Translations under genes and position numbers: made by a program
Source of the DNA: CAZVAR01 sp964625225
GTDB taxonomy: Bacteria > Pseudomonadota > Alphaproteobacteria > JAJUGE01
Direction of reading: 5' to 3'
Length of the DNA: 30,247 nt
Assembly: GCA_964625225.1 (NCBI GenBank)
Contig: CAZVAR010000023.1
Location: 1 to 30,247 of the forward strand
Shown here: one piece after another, positions 16,194 to 22,554 of the stretch
How positions within the stretch are numbered: the stretch's first letter is position 1
Layout of the letters: each line of letters begins with the position of its first letter
The notes under the pieces: model-generated
What the model saw: the letters and a program-made list of their open reading frames with translations, nothing else
Database searches by the model: none
What the model was told of the DNA's origin: nothing

Positions 16194-16391
16194 GTGGACC
16201 TGTTCGAGGTGAAGCTGCGCAAGCCGCAGGGCAACTGCAGCGCGCTCCTGGTGGTGGCGGAGGGTGAAACCGAGGCACGCGAGTTTCTGCGGCAATGTGC
16301 CGTGGAGGCTGGGGACATCACGGTCTGTGGTGCCTTCATGATCCGTGGCCCCAGCCGGATCGTCGGCTCGGTCGAGGTGCATGCCACCTGA
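16194..16391 (+). CDS. Small uncharacterised protein behind an FNR-type box
   Basis: A 65-residue protein that I do not recognise. It opens MDLFEVKLRKPQGN, continues CSALLVVAEGETEAREFLRQ and ends IRGPSRIVGSVEVHAT, which reads like a small alpha/beta fold of strand, strand, helix and strands. It has two cysteines near the middle and no membrane segment. The start is GTG 16194 with GGGGAG 7 nt upstream; an upstream in-frame ATG at 16137 overlaps the FNR box region and is unlikely. Low-oxygen control is inferred from the box. A 75-residue DUF2188-like gene follows 104 bp later, with a strong hairpin between them. Confidence 0.6.
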   Translation: MDLFEVKLRKPQGNCSALLVVAEGETEAREFLRQCAVEAGDITVCGAFMIRGPSRIVGSVEVHAT

Positions 16392-16423
16392 ACCGTCGGC
16401 GGTTCCGCCGCGATCGACCGTTT

Positions 16424-16467
16424 CTGTCCGGCGCGGACCGGCCGATGCGGCCCGGCCGCGCGGACAG
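16424..16467. terminator. Strong stem-loop between two small genes
   Basis: CTGTCC-G-GCGCGG (16424-16436) pairs with CCGCGC-GGACAG (16456-16467), giving 12 base pairs with one bulged G. The inner segment can also pair (CCGGCC with GGCC). No T-tract follows. It could end the upstream transcript or shield its mRNA, and it lies only 28 nt before the next gene. Confidence 0.45.
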
Positions 16468-16495
16468 GGTCTGTAAACCCGTTCCGGACATCACG

Positions 16496-16723
16496 ATGCC
16501 GATGACCAATCTCGAATATCTCGTCGAGCCCTATGGCCGGTTCTGGACCGTTTCCTACCAGGGCCTGCGCAATGGCCGATATCCCGACCGCCGCACCGCA
16601 TTACGTGCAGCCGTGAGGGACGCGCGCTGTCTGCGGAGGCGGAACGTCGATATCTCCGTGCGGGTGTGCCGCCGCGACGGTCGGTACCGTCCCGTGTCCG
16701 ACCGCCTCCTGCGTCAGGCATAG
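16496..16723 (+). CDS. Small DUF2188-like protein
   Basis: A 75-residue, strongly basic protein. The N-terminal EYLVEPYGRFWTVSYQGLRN, then DRRTALRAAVRDARCLRRRN and the ending VRVCRRDGRYRPV follow the strand-strand-helix-strand pattern of DUF2188 proteins, small domains of unknown function common in proteobacteria. There are ATGs at 16496 and 16502; neither has a strong ribosome binding site. It sits downstream of the FNR-controlled small gene and may belong to the same unit unless the hairpin stops transcription. It converges with the receiver-protein gene. Confidence 0.55.
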   Translation: MPMTNLEYLVEPYGRFWTVSYQGLRNGRYPDRRTALRAAVRDARCLRRRNVDISVRVCRRDGRYRPVSDRLLRQA

Positions 16724-16790
16724 CCGCTCCGCCTCGTGAAGCCGCCGCATCGTCGACGGCGGCCGACCGCAGCCGGCCTTTCCGCGTCGT

Positions 16791-16816
16791 CCCGGATGCG
16801 CGCAGCGCGATCCGGG
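16791..16816. repeat. REP-like palindrome
   Basis: CCCGGATGCGC (16791-16801) and GCGC-G-ATCCGGG (16805-16816) form a hairpin with one bulge. Palindromes of the CCCGGAT...ATCCGGG kind are frequent intergenic repeats in GC-rich alphaproteobacteria. It sits between two convergent genes, the usual place. Only one copy was seen in this window. Confidence 0.4.
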
Positions 16817-16874
16817 GGGCATGTCAGGGCATGGCGCAACCGGTGCAGCCGCGCCTCGGTCTCCGCCGGGTCCG

Positions 16875-17300
16875 CTAAGCCAGCACGCCGGCGACGATCG
16901 AGCGGAGTGCCGCCGGGTCGTAGGGCTTGAAGAGGTAGCCGTCGGGGTCGACCGCGGCCATCCGCCGACGGGACCGGGAATCGCTGGACCCGGTCACGAA
17001 CACCACCGCCACTCCGCAGATTTCCCGCAGGCGCTGCGCGACCGACACGCCGTCGTCGCCGCCTCGCAGATTGACGTCGACCAGCGCCAGATCCGGACGG
17101 GTGCTTTCCGCCTGGCGCACCGCGTCGCGGGAATCGGCGGCGACGCCGCACACCTCGTAGCCCCATTGAATCAGGTTGCTCGAGGTCTCCAGCGCGATCA
17201 CCGCCTCGTCTTCGACGATGAGAACCCGGGCACGCCGGGTGCCGCTCCCGTCCGATGTCTTGCTCGATCCGCACACGTGCTTGTTACCGCAAAGCGACAC
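16875..17300 (-). CDS. Stand-alone response regulator receiver protein
   Basis: A 141-residue protein with a receiver domain at about residues 24-140: acidic pair E30/D31, phospho-acceptor D75 in LALVDVNLRGG, T103 in FVTG and K125 in LFKPY. There is no output domain, so it works as a CheY- or Spo0F-like phosphate relay or by binding a partner. The 23-residue N-terminal extension is Cys/Ser-rich and outside the fold. GTG 17300 was chosen because GAGG is well placed 9-10 nt upstream on the minus strand. No kinase gene is adjacent. The divergent neighbour is a secreted acidic protein. Confidence 0.88.
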   Translation of the reverse strand: MSLCGNKHVCGSSKTSDGSGTRRARVLIVEDEAVIALETSSNLIQWGYEVCGVAADSRDAVRQAESTRPDLALVDVNLRGGDDGVSVAQRLREICGVAVVFVTGSSDSRSRRRMAAVDPDGYLFKPYDPAALRSIVAGVLA

Positions 17301-17546
17301 TGTTGCGTTCCCTCAACACGCCCCTGTGCCTTCGGTTCCACATCGCCGGCACGACCTCGGGAAGCGTGGCGAAAATGTCGCACCGGCGCGACCGGCCGGG
17401 AACGAACCGGCCGGAGTTCCGCCGTTCCGACGATTGTCAAAGCGCGGTCCATCCTCCATTCTCTGTCGCCGGTCGGCTCCCGCACCTGAGGGAACCCGCC
17501 CGCCAGAAGGCCGGTTGACGTGACAGACCCCGGTGCGAGGGGAAGG
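17301..17546. promoter_or_regulatory. Divergent intergenic region with twin ACCGGCCGG repeats
   Basis: These 246 bp separate the receiver gene (-) from the secreted protein gene (+). Two ACCGGCCGG copies at 17391-17399 and 17406-17414, each nearly self-palindromic and 15 bp apart, could be a regulator site. No convincing sigma-70 promoter was identified. Confidence 0.35.
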
Positions 17547-17900
17547 ATGCAGGACATGTACGGAAGCAACCTCGGGCGCTCGCTCGGCGTAGCGGCGTTC
17601 GGCATGGCGCTTGCCCTGTGCCTGGCCGCGCCTGCCGCGGCGCAGAGTCTGCCGGGCGGTTCGGGCGTCGACTACTATCCTTCCTGGATGCTCGACTCCG
17701 ATCCATGGATCGCGGGGCGCGACCAGGACTACGACCCGTTGCCCGGCAGCCGCTTCGACTCGCCGTCCGACGATTTCTCCGTTTGGCGCGCCGAGCGGCG
17801 CAGTCTGTTCGGGCCGGATCAGGAGGAGCAGCCCGCTGCGGAGCGGGACCGCGACGACTGGATCAAGCTTCCCGACTTGGATCGGGACACCGGTCGCTAG
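17547..17900 (+). CDS. Secreted acidic hypothetical protein
   Basis: A 117-residue protein with a signal peptide (about residues 1-33, ending APAAAQ). The mature chain is short, rich in Asp, Arg and Pro, and probably disordered: DYYPSWMLDSDPWIAGRDQD, then FDSPSDDFSVWRAERRSLFG, then a charged tail. I do not recognise it. The many Asp-Arg pairs and Trp residues could bind a metal or a partner (inference). ATG 17547 has GAGG 6 nt upstream; ATG 17556 is also possible. The haloperoxidase homologue starts 82 bp downstream on the same strand, so the two may be co-expressed. Confidence 0.6.
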   Translation: MQDMYGSNLGRSLGVAAFGMALALCLAAPAAAQSLPGGSGVDYYPSWMLDSDPWIAGRDQDYDPLPGSRFDSPSDDFSVWRAERRSLFGPDQEEQPAAERDRDDWIKLPDLDRDTGR

Positions 17901-17982
17901 CGCGCCCGCCGCTGCACCTCCCTGGACAGCGCCGTCCGCCTGCTCCATTACGGGGCGGTTTGCGGAGGCGGTCGGGAGCACC

Positions 17983-19596
17983 ATGTTCACGCGTCACGAC
18001 GAGGCACGACGGATCCGAATCGAGGCCGCCGAGCTGGCGGTTCGTCGCCCGGCGGAGCAGAGCCCCAACGGCGAGGAGCGCCGCTACCGCCGGGCCAACG
18101 GCACGCTCAGCTATGTCGCCTGCTTCTCCAAGGGCCTGCCGCACGATTCGGACGGGTTGGTCGACGGCGCCGCCTACCGCGCCCTCCTGCAGGCGCTGGA
18201 GGAGGCAACTCCGGCGGCGTTCGACCGGGTGCCGGACGGCCATGACGGCGGCTCCCGCCCGTTCCTAGACCCGCTGGCGGGGCTGGCCTTCGATCTGATG
18301 GGGCCGGATCCGCAGGCGCTGGCGCTCGGCCCGGCACCGCAGCTCGATGGGGCCGAGGCGGCGGCGGAACTGGCCGAGCTCTACTGGATGGCGCTGCTGC
18401 GCGACGTGCCCTTCGCGGCATTCCGGCCCGGCAACGACCCGGTCGAGGACGCGGTGGCGCAGCTCAACAGCTTCTACGCCTTTTCCGGCAGCGAGCCGAT
18501 CGGCCCGGGCCGCGTCCGCGCCCGGCTCACGCCCGAGACGCTGTTCCGCGGTGTCCTCGCCGGCGACCGCGATGGCGGCTACGTGTCGCAGTTCCTTCTG
18601 GCCGGGGCCGGCGGCGAGGCCGAGGCGGAGCGCGGCCTGGTGCCGCTCGGCGGGCGCCTCTGGGACCAGCGCGTCCGCCCGGCCCCGGAGCGGGTCGACC
18701 ATCTGACCGACTGGGCCGCGTGGCTGAAGAGCCGCAACGGGGCACCGCCAGCCGGCGCTGCGCGCGCTGCGCGCCGGCCGCGCTTCATCCTGACCCCGCG
18801 CGATCTTGCCGCGCTGGTGCGCCGGGAGGCGGTGCTGCCGGCCTGCCTCGCGGCTGCCGAGATCCTGCTGCGGCCGGAGGCGGGCGGCGCTCTGGCGCCG
18901 GGGCTGCCTCGCGCACGACGCCTGGCCGGCGATGCCGCCTATGGTGCCGCTCACATTCGCGCCGTGCTCGCGGAGGCGGCGCTGCGTGCCCGCCGGGCCG
19001 CGTCGTTCCAGAAATGGTACGTGCACCGCCGGCTGCGGCCGGAGGACATGGCCGGGCTGGTGGAGCTCAACCGCCGCATCGCCGCGGGCCGGTCGGCCGC
19101 CGCGCCGACCGATCTCCACCCGCAGCTCGCGGCGTGCGGCGTCCTCGAGGCCCTCGGCCGCCGCCGGCCCGGTGCCCGGGGCGGCGAGCGGACCCTGCTG
19201 CTGCCGCAGGCGTGGCCGGAGGGCGCACCGATGTCGCCGGCCTATGGCGGGGCGACGGCGGCGGTGGCCGGCGCCTGCGTCACGGTGCTCAAGGCATTCT
19301 TCGACACCGCCCGGGTGCTGCCCTTCCTGGTCGAGCCCGATCCCGAGGGGCGCAAGCTCGTGGTCCGGCCCAACGATGCAGGGCTCACCATCGGCGGCGA
19401 GCTCAACAAGCTCGCCTCCAATTTGGCGCTCGGCCGCAATCTGGCCGGGGTCAACTATTTCAGCGACTATACCGAGGGCCTCTGGCTCGGCGAAAATATC
19501 GCCGTCGGCCTGCTGCGCGAGCAGAAGCTGGCTCACAACGAGGCCTATACCCTGTCGCTGACACCCTTCTTCGGCGCCGAGCCGGTCACGATCTGA
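17983..19596 (+). CDS. Vanadium haloperoxidase homologue with a degenerate active site
   Basis: A 537-residue protein of the algal/cyanobacterial-type vanadium bromoperoxidase family (PAP2 superfamily). Clear family marks are LYWMALLRDVPF (133-144), QKWYVHRRLRPE (343-354), WPEGAPMSPAYGGA (411-424), VAGACVTVLKAFFD and LALGRNLAGVNYFSDYTEG (481-499). Aligned by spacing with the Corallina enzyme, the vanadate-binding K398, R406 and R545 are kept as K344, R352 and R485. However, H551 (vanadium ligand) is N491, H485 (acid-base) is T425, H478 is S418, and S483/G484 are G423/A424. It is therefore unlikely to oxidise halides with vanadate; an oxyanion-binding or new catalytic role is possible. There is no signal peptide. 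ATG 17983 has GGGAG 4 nt upstream. Confidence 0.8.
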   Translation: MFTRHDEARRIRIEAAELAVRRPAEQSPNGEERRYRRANGTLSYVACFSKGLPHDSDGLVDGAAYRALLQALEEATPAAFDRVPDGHDGGSRPFLDPLAGLAFDLMGPDPQALALGPAPQLDGAEAAAELAELYWMALLRDVPFAAFRPGNDPVEDAVAQLNSFYAFSGSEPIGPGRVRARLTPETLFRGVLAGDRDGGYVSQFLLAGAGGEAEAERGLVPLGGRLWDQRVRPAPERVDHLTDWAAWLKSRNGAPPAGAARAARRPRFILTPRDLAALVRREAVLPACLAAAEILLRPEAGGALAPGLPRARRLAGDAAYGAAHIRAVLAEAALRARRAASFQKWYVHRRLRPEDMAGLVELNRRIAAGRSAAAPTDLHPQLAACGVLEALGRRRPGARGGERTLLLPQAWPEGAPMSPAYGGATAAVAGACVTVLKAFFDTARVLPFLVEPDPEGRKLVVRPNDAGLTIGGELNKLASNLALGRNLAGVNYFSDYTEGLWLGENIAVGLLREQKLAHNEAYTLSLTPFFGAEPVTI

Positions 19597-19680
19597 CTCC
19601 GCGGTCCAGGCGCTGCGATCGGCGTCGGGCCTCCTATATACCGAGCAGCGATCCACCGCCGTCCCGCCCGGAGCCGGACC

Positions 19681-20097
19681 ATGACCGAATCGATGCCCGC
19701 CCAGCCGTCCACGGGCTCGTCGCGACGCTACCTCTATCTCGGCCTCGGCTATCTGGCCCTCGGGCTCGCCGTAGCCGGGGCGGCGCTGCCGCTGTTGCCG
19801 ACAACACCGTTCCTGCTGGTGGCGGTGTGGGCCTTCGCCCGTTCGTCGCCGCGGCTGCGGGACCGGCTCTACGCCGACCCGCGTTTCGGGCCGCTGCTGC
19901 GGCACTGGCGGGACCAGCGGGCGATACCGCGTCGAGCGAAGGCGATCGCCGTGATCACGCTCGCCGCCAGTTGGGTCACCACCGCATTGACCGTCGGTGG
20001 GCTGCTGGTCCCTGCCATCGCCGGCGTGGCGGTCCTGGGCGCCGGCGCGTTCATCCTGTCCCGGCCGGTCCCGGTGACCGTGCCCGGCGGTCAATAG
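19681..20097 (+). CDS. YbaN family (DUF454) inner-membrane protein
   Basis: A 138-residue protein with hydrophobic segments at about 17-36, 40-54 and 85-128. The signature LPLLPTTPFLLVAVWAFARSSPRL followed by DPRFGPLLRHWRDQRAIPRRAK is diagnostic of the YbaN/DUF454 family, whose function is unknown. ATG 19681 has GGAG 7 nt upstream. A TATATA at 19635-19640 may be its -10 element, though no good -35 was seen. The stop overlaps the convergent asparaginase gene by 7 bp. Confidence 0.9.
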   Translation: MTESMPAQPSTGSSRRYLYLGLGYLALGLAVAGAALPLLPTTPFLLVAVWAFARSSPRLRDRLYADPRFGPLLRHWRDQRAIPRRAKAIAVITLAASWVTTALTVGGLLVPAIAGVAVLGAGAFILSRPVPVTVPGGQ

Positions 20098-21095
20098 GTC
20101 TCGAACATCCGCTGGATCGCGTCCGGCTCCCGGGTCCGCGTCAGCGCCAGCATCAGCAGGATGCGCGCCTTCTGCGGGTTGAGATTGTCGCCCGCGACGA
20201 TGCCGGTCTCGCGCAGATAGCGCCGCGGCGCCACGCGGCCGCTGCCGGCGCGGCTGCACTGCACGACGACGACGCCCGCTGCGGCCGCCCGTTCCAGTGC
20301 CGCCCGCTCCAGCGGCGCCGGGATGCCCGGGGCGAGTCCGGCCGAGACGATGCCCCGTGCGCCGGCCGCGACCGCGGCCTCGACCAGCGCTCCGTCGGCT
20401 CCGGCATGGGAGTAGACGATGTCGACCCGCGGCAGCGCCTCGGACCCGGGCAGGTCGAATTCGGTATCAGGCGCGCGCCGCCGCAGCGGCGTCCGGTAGA
20501 ATTGGACGCCGTCGCCGTCGACATGCCCCAGCGCGCCGAAATCCGGCGTGCGGAAGGTCTGCAGCCGATATGTCGAGGTCTTGGTCACTTCGCGCGCCGC
20601 GTGGATCTCGTCGTTCAGGACCACCAGCACGCCCATGCCGCGCGCGGCAGGCGCGGCCGCCGTGCGCAGGGCCGCGACCAGGTTCATGCCGGCGTCGCTG
20701 CCCAGGGCGCCCGCCGGTCGCTGCGCGCCGACCAGCACGACCGGCTTCGCAGTCGTCGGCACCAGGTTCAGGAAATAGGCGGTTTCCTCCAGCGTCGCCG
20801 TCCCGTGCGTCAGGACGAAGCCGGCGAGATCCGGCTGTTCCTGGTCCAGGCGCCGGATCAGGCCGGCGAGCTCCAGCCAGTCGGCAGGCCCGATCGCTGT
20901 GCTGCCGACCGCCCGGAAGCCCACCGGGACCGGGTCGGCGACCGTTCGGGTCTCAGGAAAGCGCTCCAACAGGTCTTCGATGCTCAGCTTCCGACCGAAA
21001 TCGGGATAGTCGAGCACGTCGAGGCTCGACGCGCCGAGCGACGCGATCGTTCCGCCCAGCCCGATCACCGCGATCCGTGGCCGATCCTCGTTCAT
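20091..21095 (-). CDS. Asparaginase/glutaminase family protein
   Basis: A 334-residue member of the bacterial L-asparaginase (type I/II) family. The N-terminal GLGGTIAS carries the nucleophile T16. The second catalytic block reads THGTATLEETAYFL (96-109), with T99 present but the usual Asp (D90 of E. coli AnsB) replaced by A100. K172 in EVTKTSTY keeps the expected 73-residue spacing from T99. There is no signal peptide. The D-to-A change removes a residue that holds the substrate amino group, so the true substrate may differ from asparagine. ATG 21095 has GGAGGGG just upstream. It lies 95 bp downstream of the 217-residue protein gene on the same strand. Confidence 0.87.
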   Translation of the reverse strand: MNEDRPRIAVIGLGGTIASLGASSLDVLDYPDFGRKLSIEDLLERFPETRTVADPVPVGFRAVGSTAIGPADWLELAGLIRRLDQEQPDLAGFVLTHGTATLEETAYFLNLVPTTAKPVVLVGAQRPAGALGSDAGMNLVAALRTAAAPAARGMGVLVVLNDEIHAAREVTKTSTYRLQTFRTPDFGALGHVDGDGVQFYRTPLRRRAPDTEFDLPGSEALPRVDIVYSHAGADGALVEAAVAAGARGIVSAGLAPGIPAPLERAALERAAAAGVVVVQCSRAGSGRVAPRRYLRETGIVAGDNLNPQKARILLMLALTRTREPDAIQRMFETY

Positions 21096-21190
21096 CCACC
21101 CCTCCCGTACGCCTGCCGATCACCGATTCGGGTGACCGGCAGCTTACCGGAAGAGGGCGTCTCGGTCTCGACCTCGCTCGGGCCGGGTAC

Positions 21191-21844
21191 CTACAGGACC
21201 GGATAGACTCCGATCAGCGTCTTGATGAGCTGGTTGCCCGTGGCCGTCGTGCTGAGCTGATAATAGAAGCTCCAATTTCGCGTCTTCGGATCCCGGACGC
21301 CGAAAGTCGTCACCAGAACGGGATCGTTGCCCGCGATGTTCATGTAGATGTTCGGATCGACCAGAGCTTCGTTCATCCGGACGAGTCTGAGGGCCTTGTT
21401 CTGCTGATCCCGGGCGCCGGGCTGCCCCTTCATGTTGGAGTGCCCGACCAGGCGGGATCCGTCCTTGGTGGCGCTGCCGATGCCGAAACTGCAACCGTTC
21501 ATCGGCGCCGTAAGCATGATGTTGGCGAGATTGCCGACCTTGGTCGTCCTCAGAGACCCTTCCTCGTACGGGCACCAGTAGCACTCGAACACTCCGGACC
21601 CGCCGGTGTTCGTCGGATGGGCGAGATAGCACGAGATCGCGGCTCCGGGCCGATCCGCCGACCTGGCAGTGCCGGCAAGCTTGGTCAGCGTGAACCACTT
21701 GATCCCGTCTGTCGTGAGGCTGCCGCCCGTCTCCGGCGTGACGACGATATTGTTGGACATGAAGTCGACGACGTCGTCGAGGAAGATGTCGACGGCGGTC
21801 CGCGGCATCGGCGCTTGACCGCGATGCCCTCTGCTGAGCGTCAT
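21191..21844 (-). CDS. Unrecognised 217-residue protein with Thr/Cys/His triad-like spacing
   Basis: I do not recognise this family. The conserved-looking core is MLTAPMNGCSFGIGS (110-124) followed by RLVGHSNMKGQ (131-141), then FGVRDPKTRNWSFYYQ (181-196). T112, C118 and H135 are spaced 6 and 17 residues apart, the same as T21/C27/H44 of the glutamine deamidase CheD; the related CNF1-type toxins also use a Cys-His pair in such a layout. A CxxC (C88/C91) lies upstream. No signal peptide or membrane segment is visible. ATG 21844 has GGGGGGA 4 nt upstream. GC content and codon use look lower than in both neighbours. A separate promoter with a palindromic spacer precedes it. The deamidase idea is a hypothesis from spacing only. 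Confidence 0.55.
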   Translation of the reverse strand: MTLSRGHRGQAPMPRTAVDIFLDDVVDFMSNNIVVTPETGGSLTTDGIKWFTLTKLAGTARSADRPGAAISCYLAHPTNTGGSGVFECYWCPYEEGSLRTTKVGNLANIMLTAPMNGCSFGIGSATKDGSRLVGHSNMKGQPGARDQQNKALRLVRMNEALVDPNIYMNIAGNDPVLVTTFGVRDPKTRNWSFYYQLSTTATGNQLIKTLIGVYPVL

Positions 21845-21871
21845 GGATCCCCCCACTGGCTGATTCGAAGC

Positions 21872-21900
21872 AGTATTGCAGGTTGAAACCTGCCGATCAA
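21872..21900 (-). promoter_or_regulatory. Promoter with a palindromic operator in its spacer
   Basis: On the minus strand, TTGATC (21900-21895), a 17-bp spacer and AATACT (21877-21872) make a plausible sigma-70 promoter for the 217-residue protein. The spacer contains GCAGGTTTCAACCTGC (21893-21878), a perfect 7-bp inverted repeat with a 2-bp centre, well placed for a repressor. The -35 overlaps the stop of the upstream ABC gene. Confidence 0.55.
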
Positions 21901-22553
21901 GCCGATCCGGACCGACATCCGACGATCGCGGGCGCCGTTTCGGCGAGTGCACCGAGATAGCGGCGGAAGCGGTCCTCGCGCAGAAGTGTCCCGAGGCTCG
22001 CAGCGTGGGTCAGCCGGCCCTTCTCCACGAAGATGAACCGCTCGCAGACCTCGTGCAGGATTTCGAGATGGTAGTCCTCGGCCGGGTGCAGGCAGACGAA
22101 CACCAGCCGTCCCTCGGCGCGCAGCCGGCGGAAGAAGTCGAGCATGAAGCCGATATAGCCGTCCTGCGTATTGAACTGCGGCTCGTCGAACAGATGCACG
22201 ATCGGATAGTCGGAGCGCGCCGGCTGCAGCAGCGCGTCGGGCCGCAACCGGCTGAAATGCCGTACCTGGTAGGACTGGTGGTAGTGGATGGCGAGGCGGT
22301 CGCGTTCGCGCGTCTTGACCCGGTGGATGTCCTGCCCGGCAACCAGCACGCGGCCTGCGGTCGGCAGGTTGCCGCCGGTGATCAGTTCGAACAGCGTCGT
22401 CTTGCCCGAGCCGTTCGGGCCCATGACACCGACGATCGCCGGCCCCTCGACAGCGAAATCCGCCTCGAGTCGGAAGGTCGCCCTCGGCCGCAGCAGCCCG
22501 CGCCGATATTCCTTGACCAGCCGCTCGACGGAGAGGATCGGCTCCGCCGCCAT
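21897..22553 (-). CDS. Shortened ABC ATPase lacking the signature motif
   Basis: A 218-residue ABC-type ATPase encoded at the end of the liv operon. Walker A GPNGSGKT is at 45-52, Walker B IVHLFDEP at 118-125 (D123, E124) and the switch H156 is in FVCLHPAED. No LSGGQ-like signature is present: between Walker A and B there are only about 72 residues, against about 118 in the adjacent LivF, so much of the helical subdomain is missing (the segment reads YHQSYQVRHFSRLRPD). Such a protein cannot form a normal ATP sandwich by itself and may be a regulatory or partner subunit of LivG/LivF. ATG 22553 is 1 nt after the livF stop, so it is clearly co-translated with it. Confidence 0.78.
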   Translation of the reverse strand: MAAEPILSVERLVKEYRRGLLRPRATFRLEADFAVEGPAIVGVMGPNGSGKTTLFELITGGNLPTAGRVLVAGQDIHRVKTRERDRLAIHYHQSYQVRHFSRLRPDALLQPARSDYPIVHLFDEPQFNTQDGYIGFMLDFFRRLRAEGRLVFVCLHPAEDYHLEILHEVCERFIFVEKGRLTHAASLGTLLREDRFRRYLGALAETAPAIVGCRSGSA

Positions 22554-22554
22554 G

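Noticed and set aside
15637..16278. Long reading frames on both strands across 15.6-16.3 kb
   Set aside because: Their translations are low-complexity Arg/Pro/Ala runs with no domain, no ribosome binding site and overlap with the MFS gene or the FNR-type box.
17301..17345. General-stress sigma factor (EcfG) promoter GGAAC-N16-TGTT upstream of the receiver gene
   Set aside because: The -10 lacks the C of CGTT, and the implied start would fall after the Shine-Dalgarno sequence.
17399..17426. EcfG-type promoter GGAAC ... CGTT facing the secreted protein gene
   Set aside because: The spacer is 19 bp, longer than the 16-17 bp expected.
18265..20259. Very long minus-strand frame opposite the haloperoxidase homologue
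   Set aside because: It is the mirror of GC-rich codons of the plus-strand gene, which carries clear family motifs; the antisense translation is Arg/Gly/Gln-rich with no domain.
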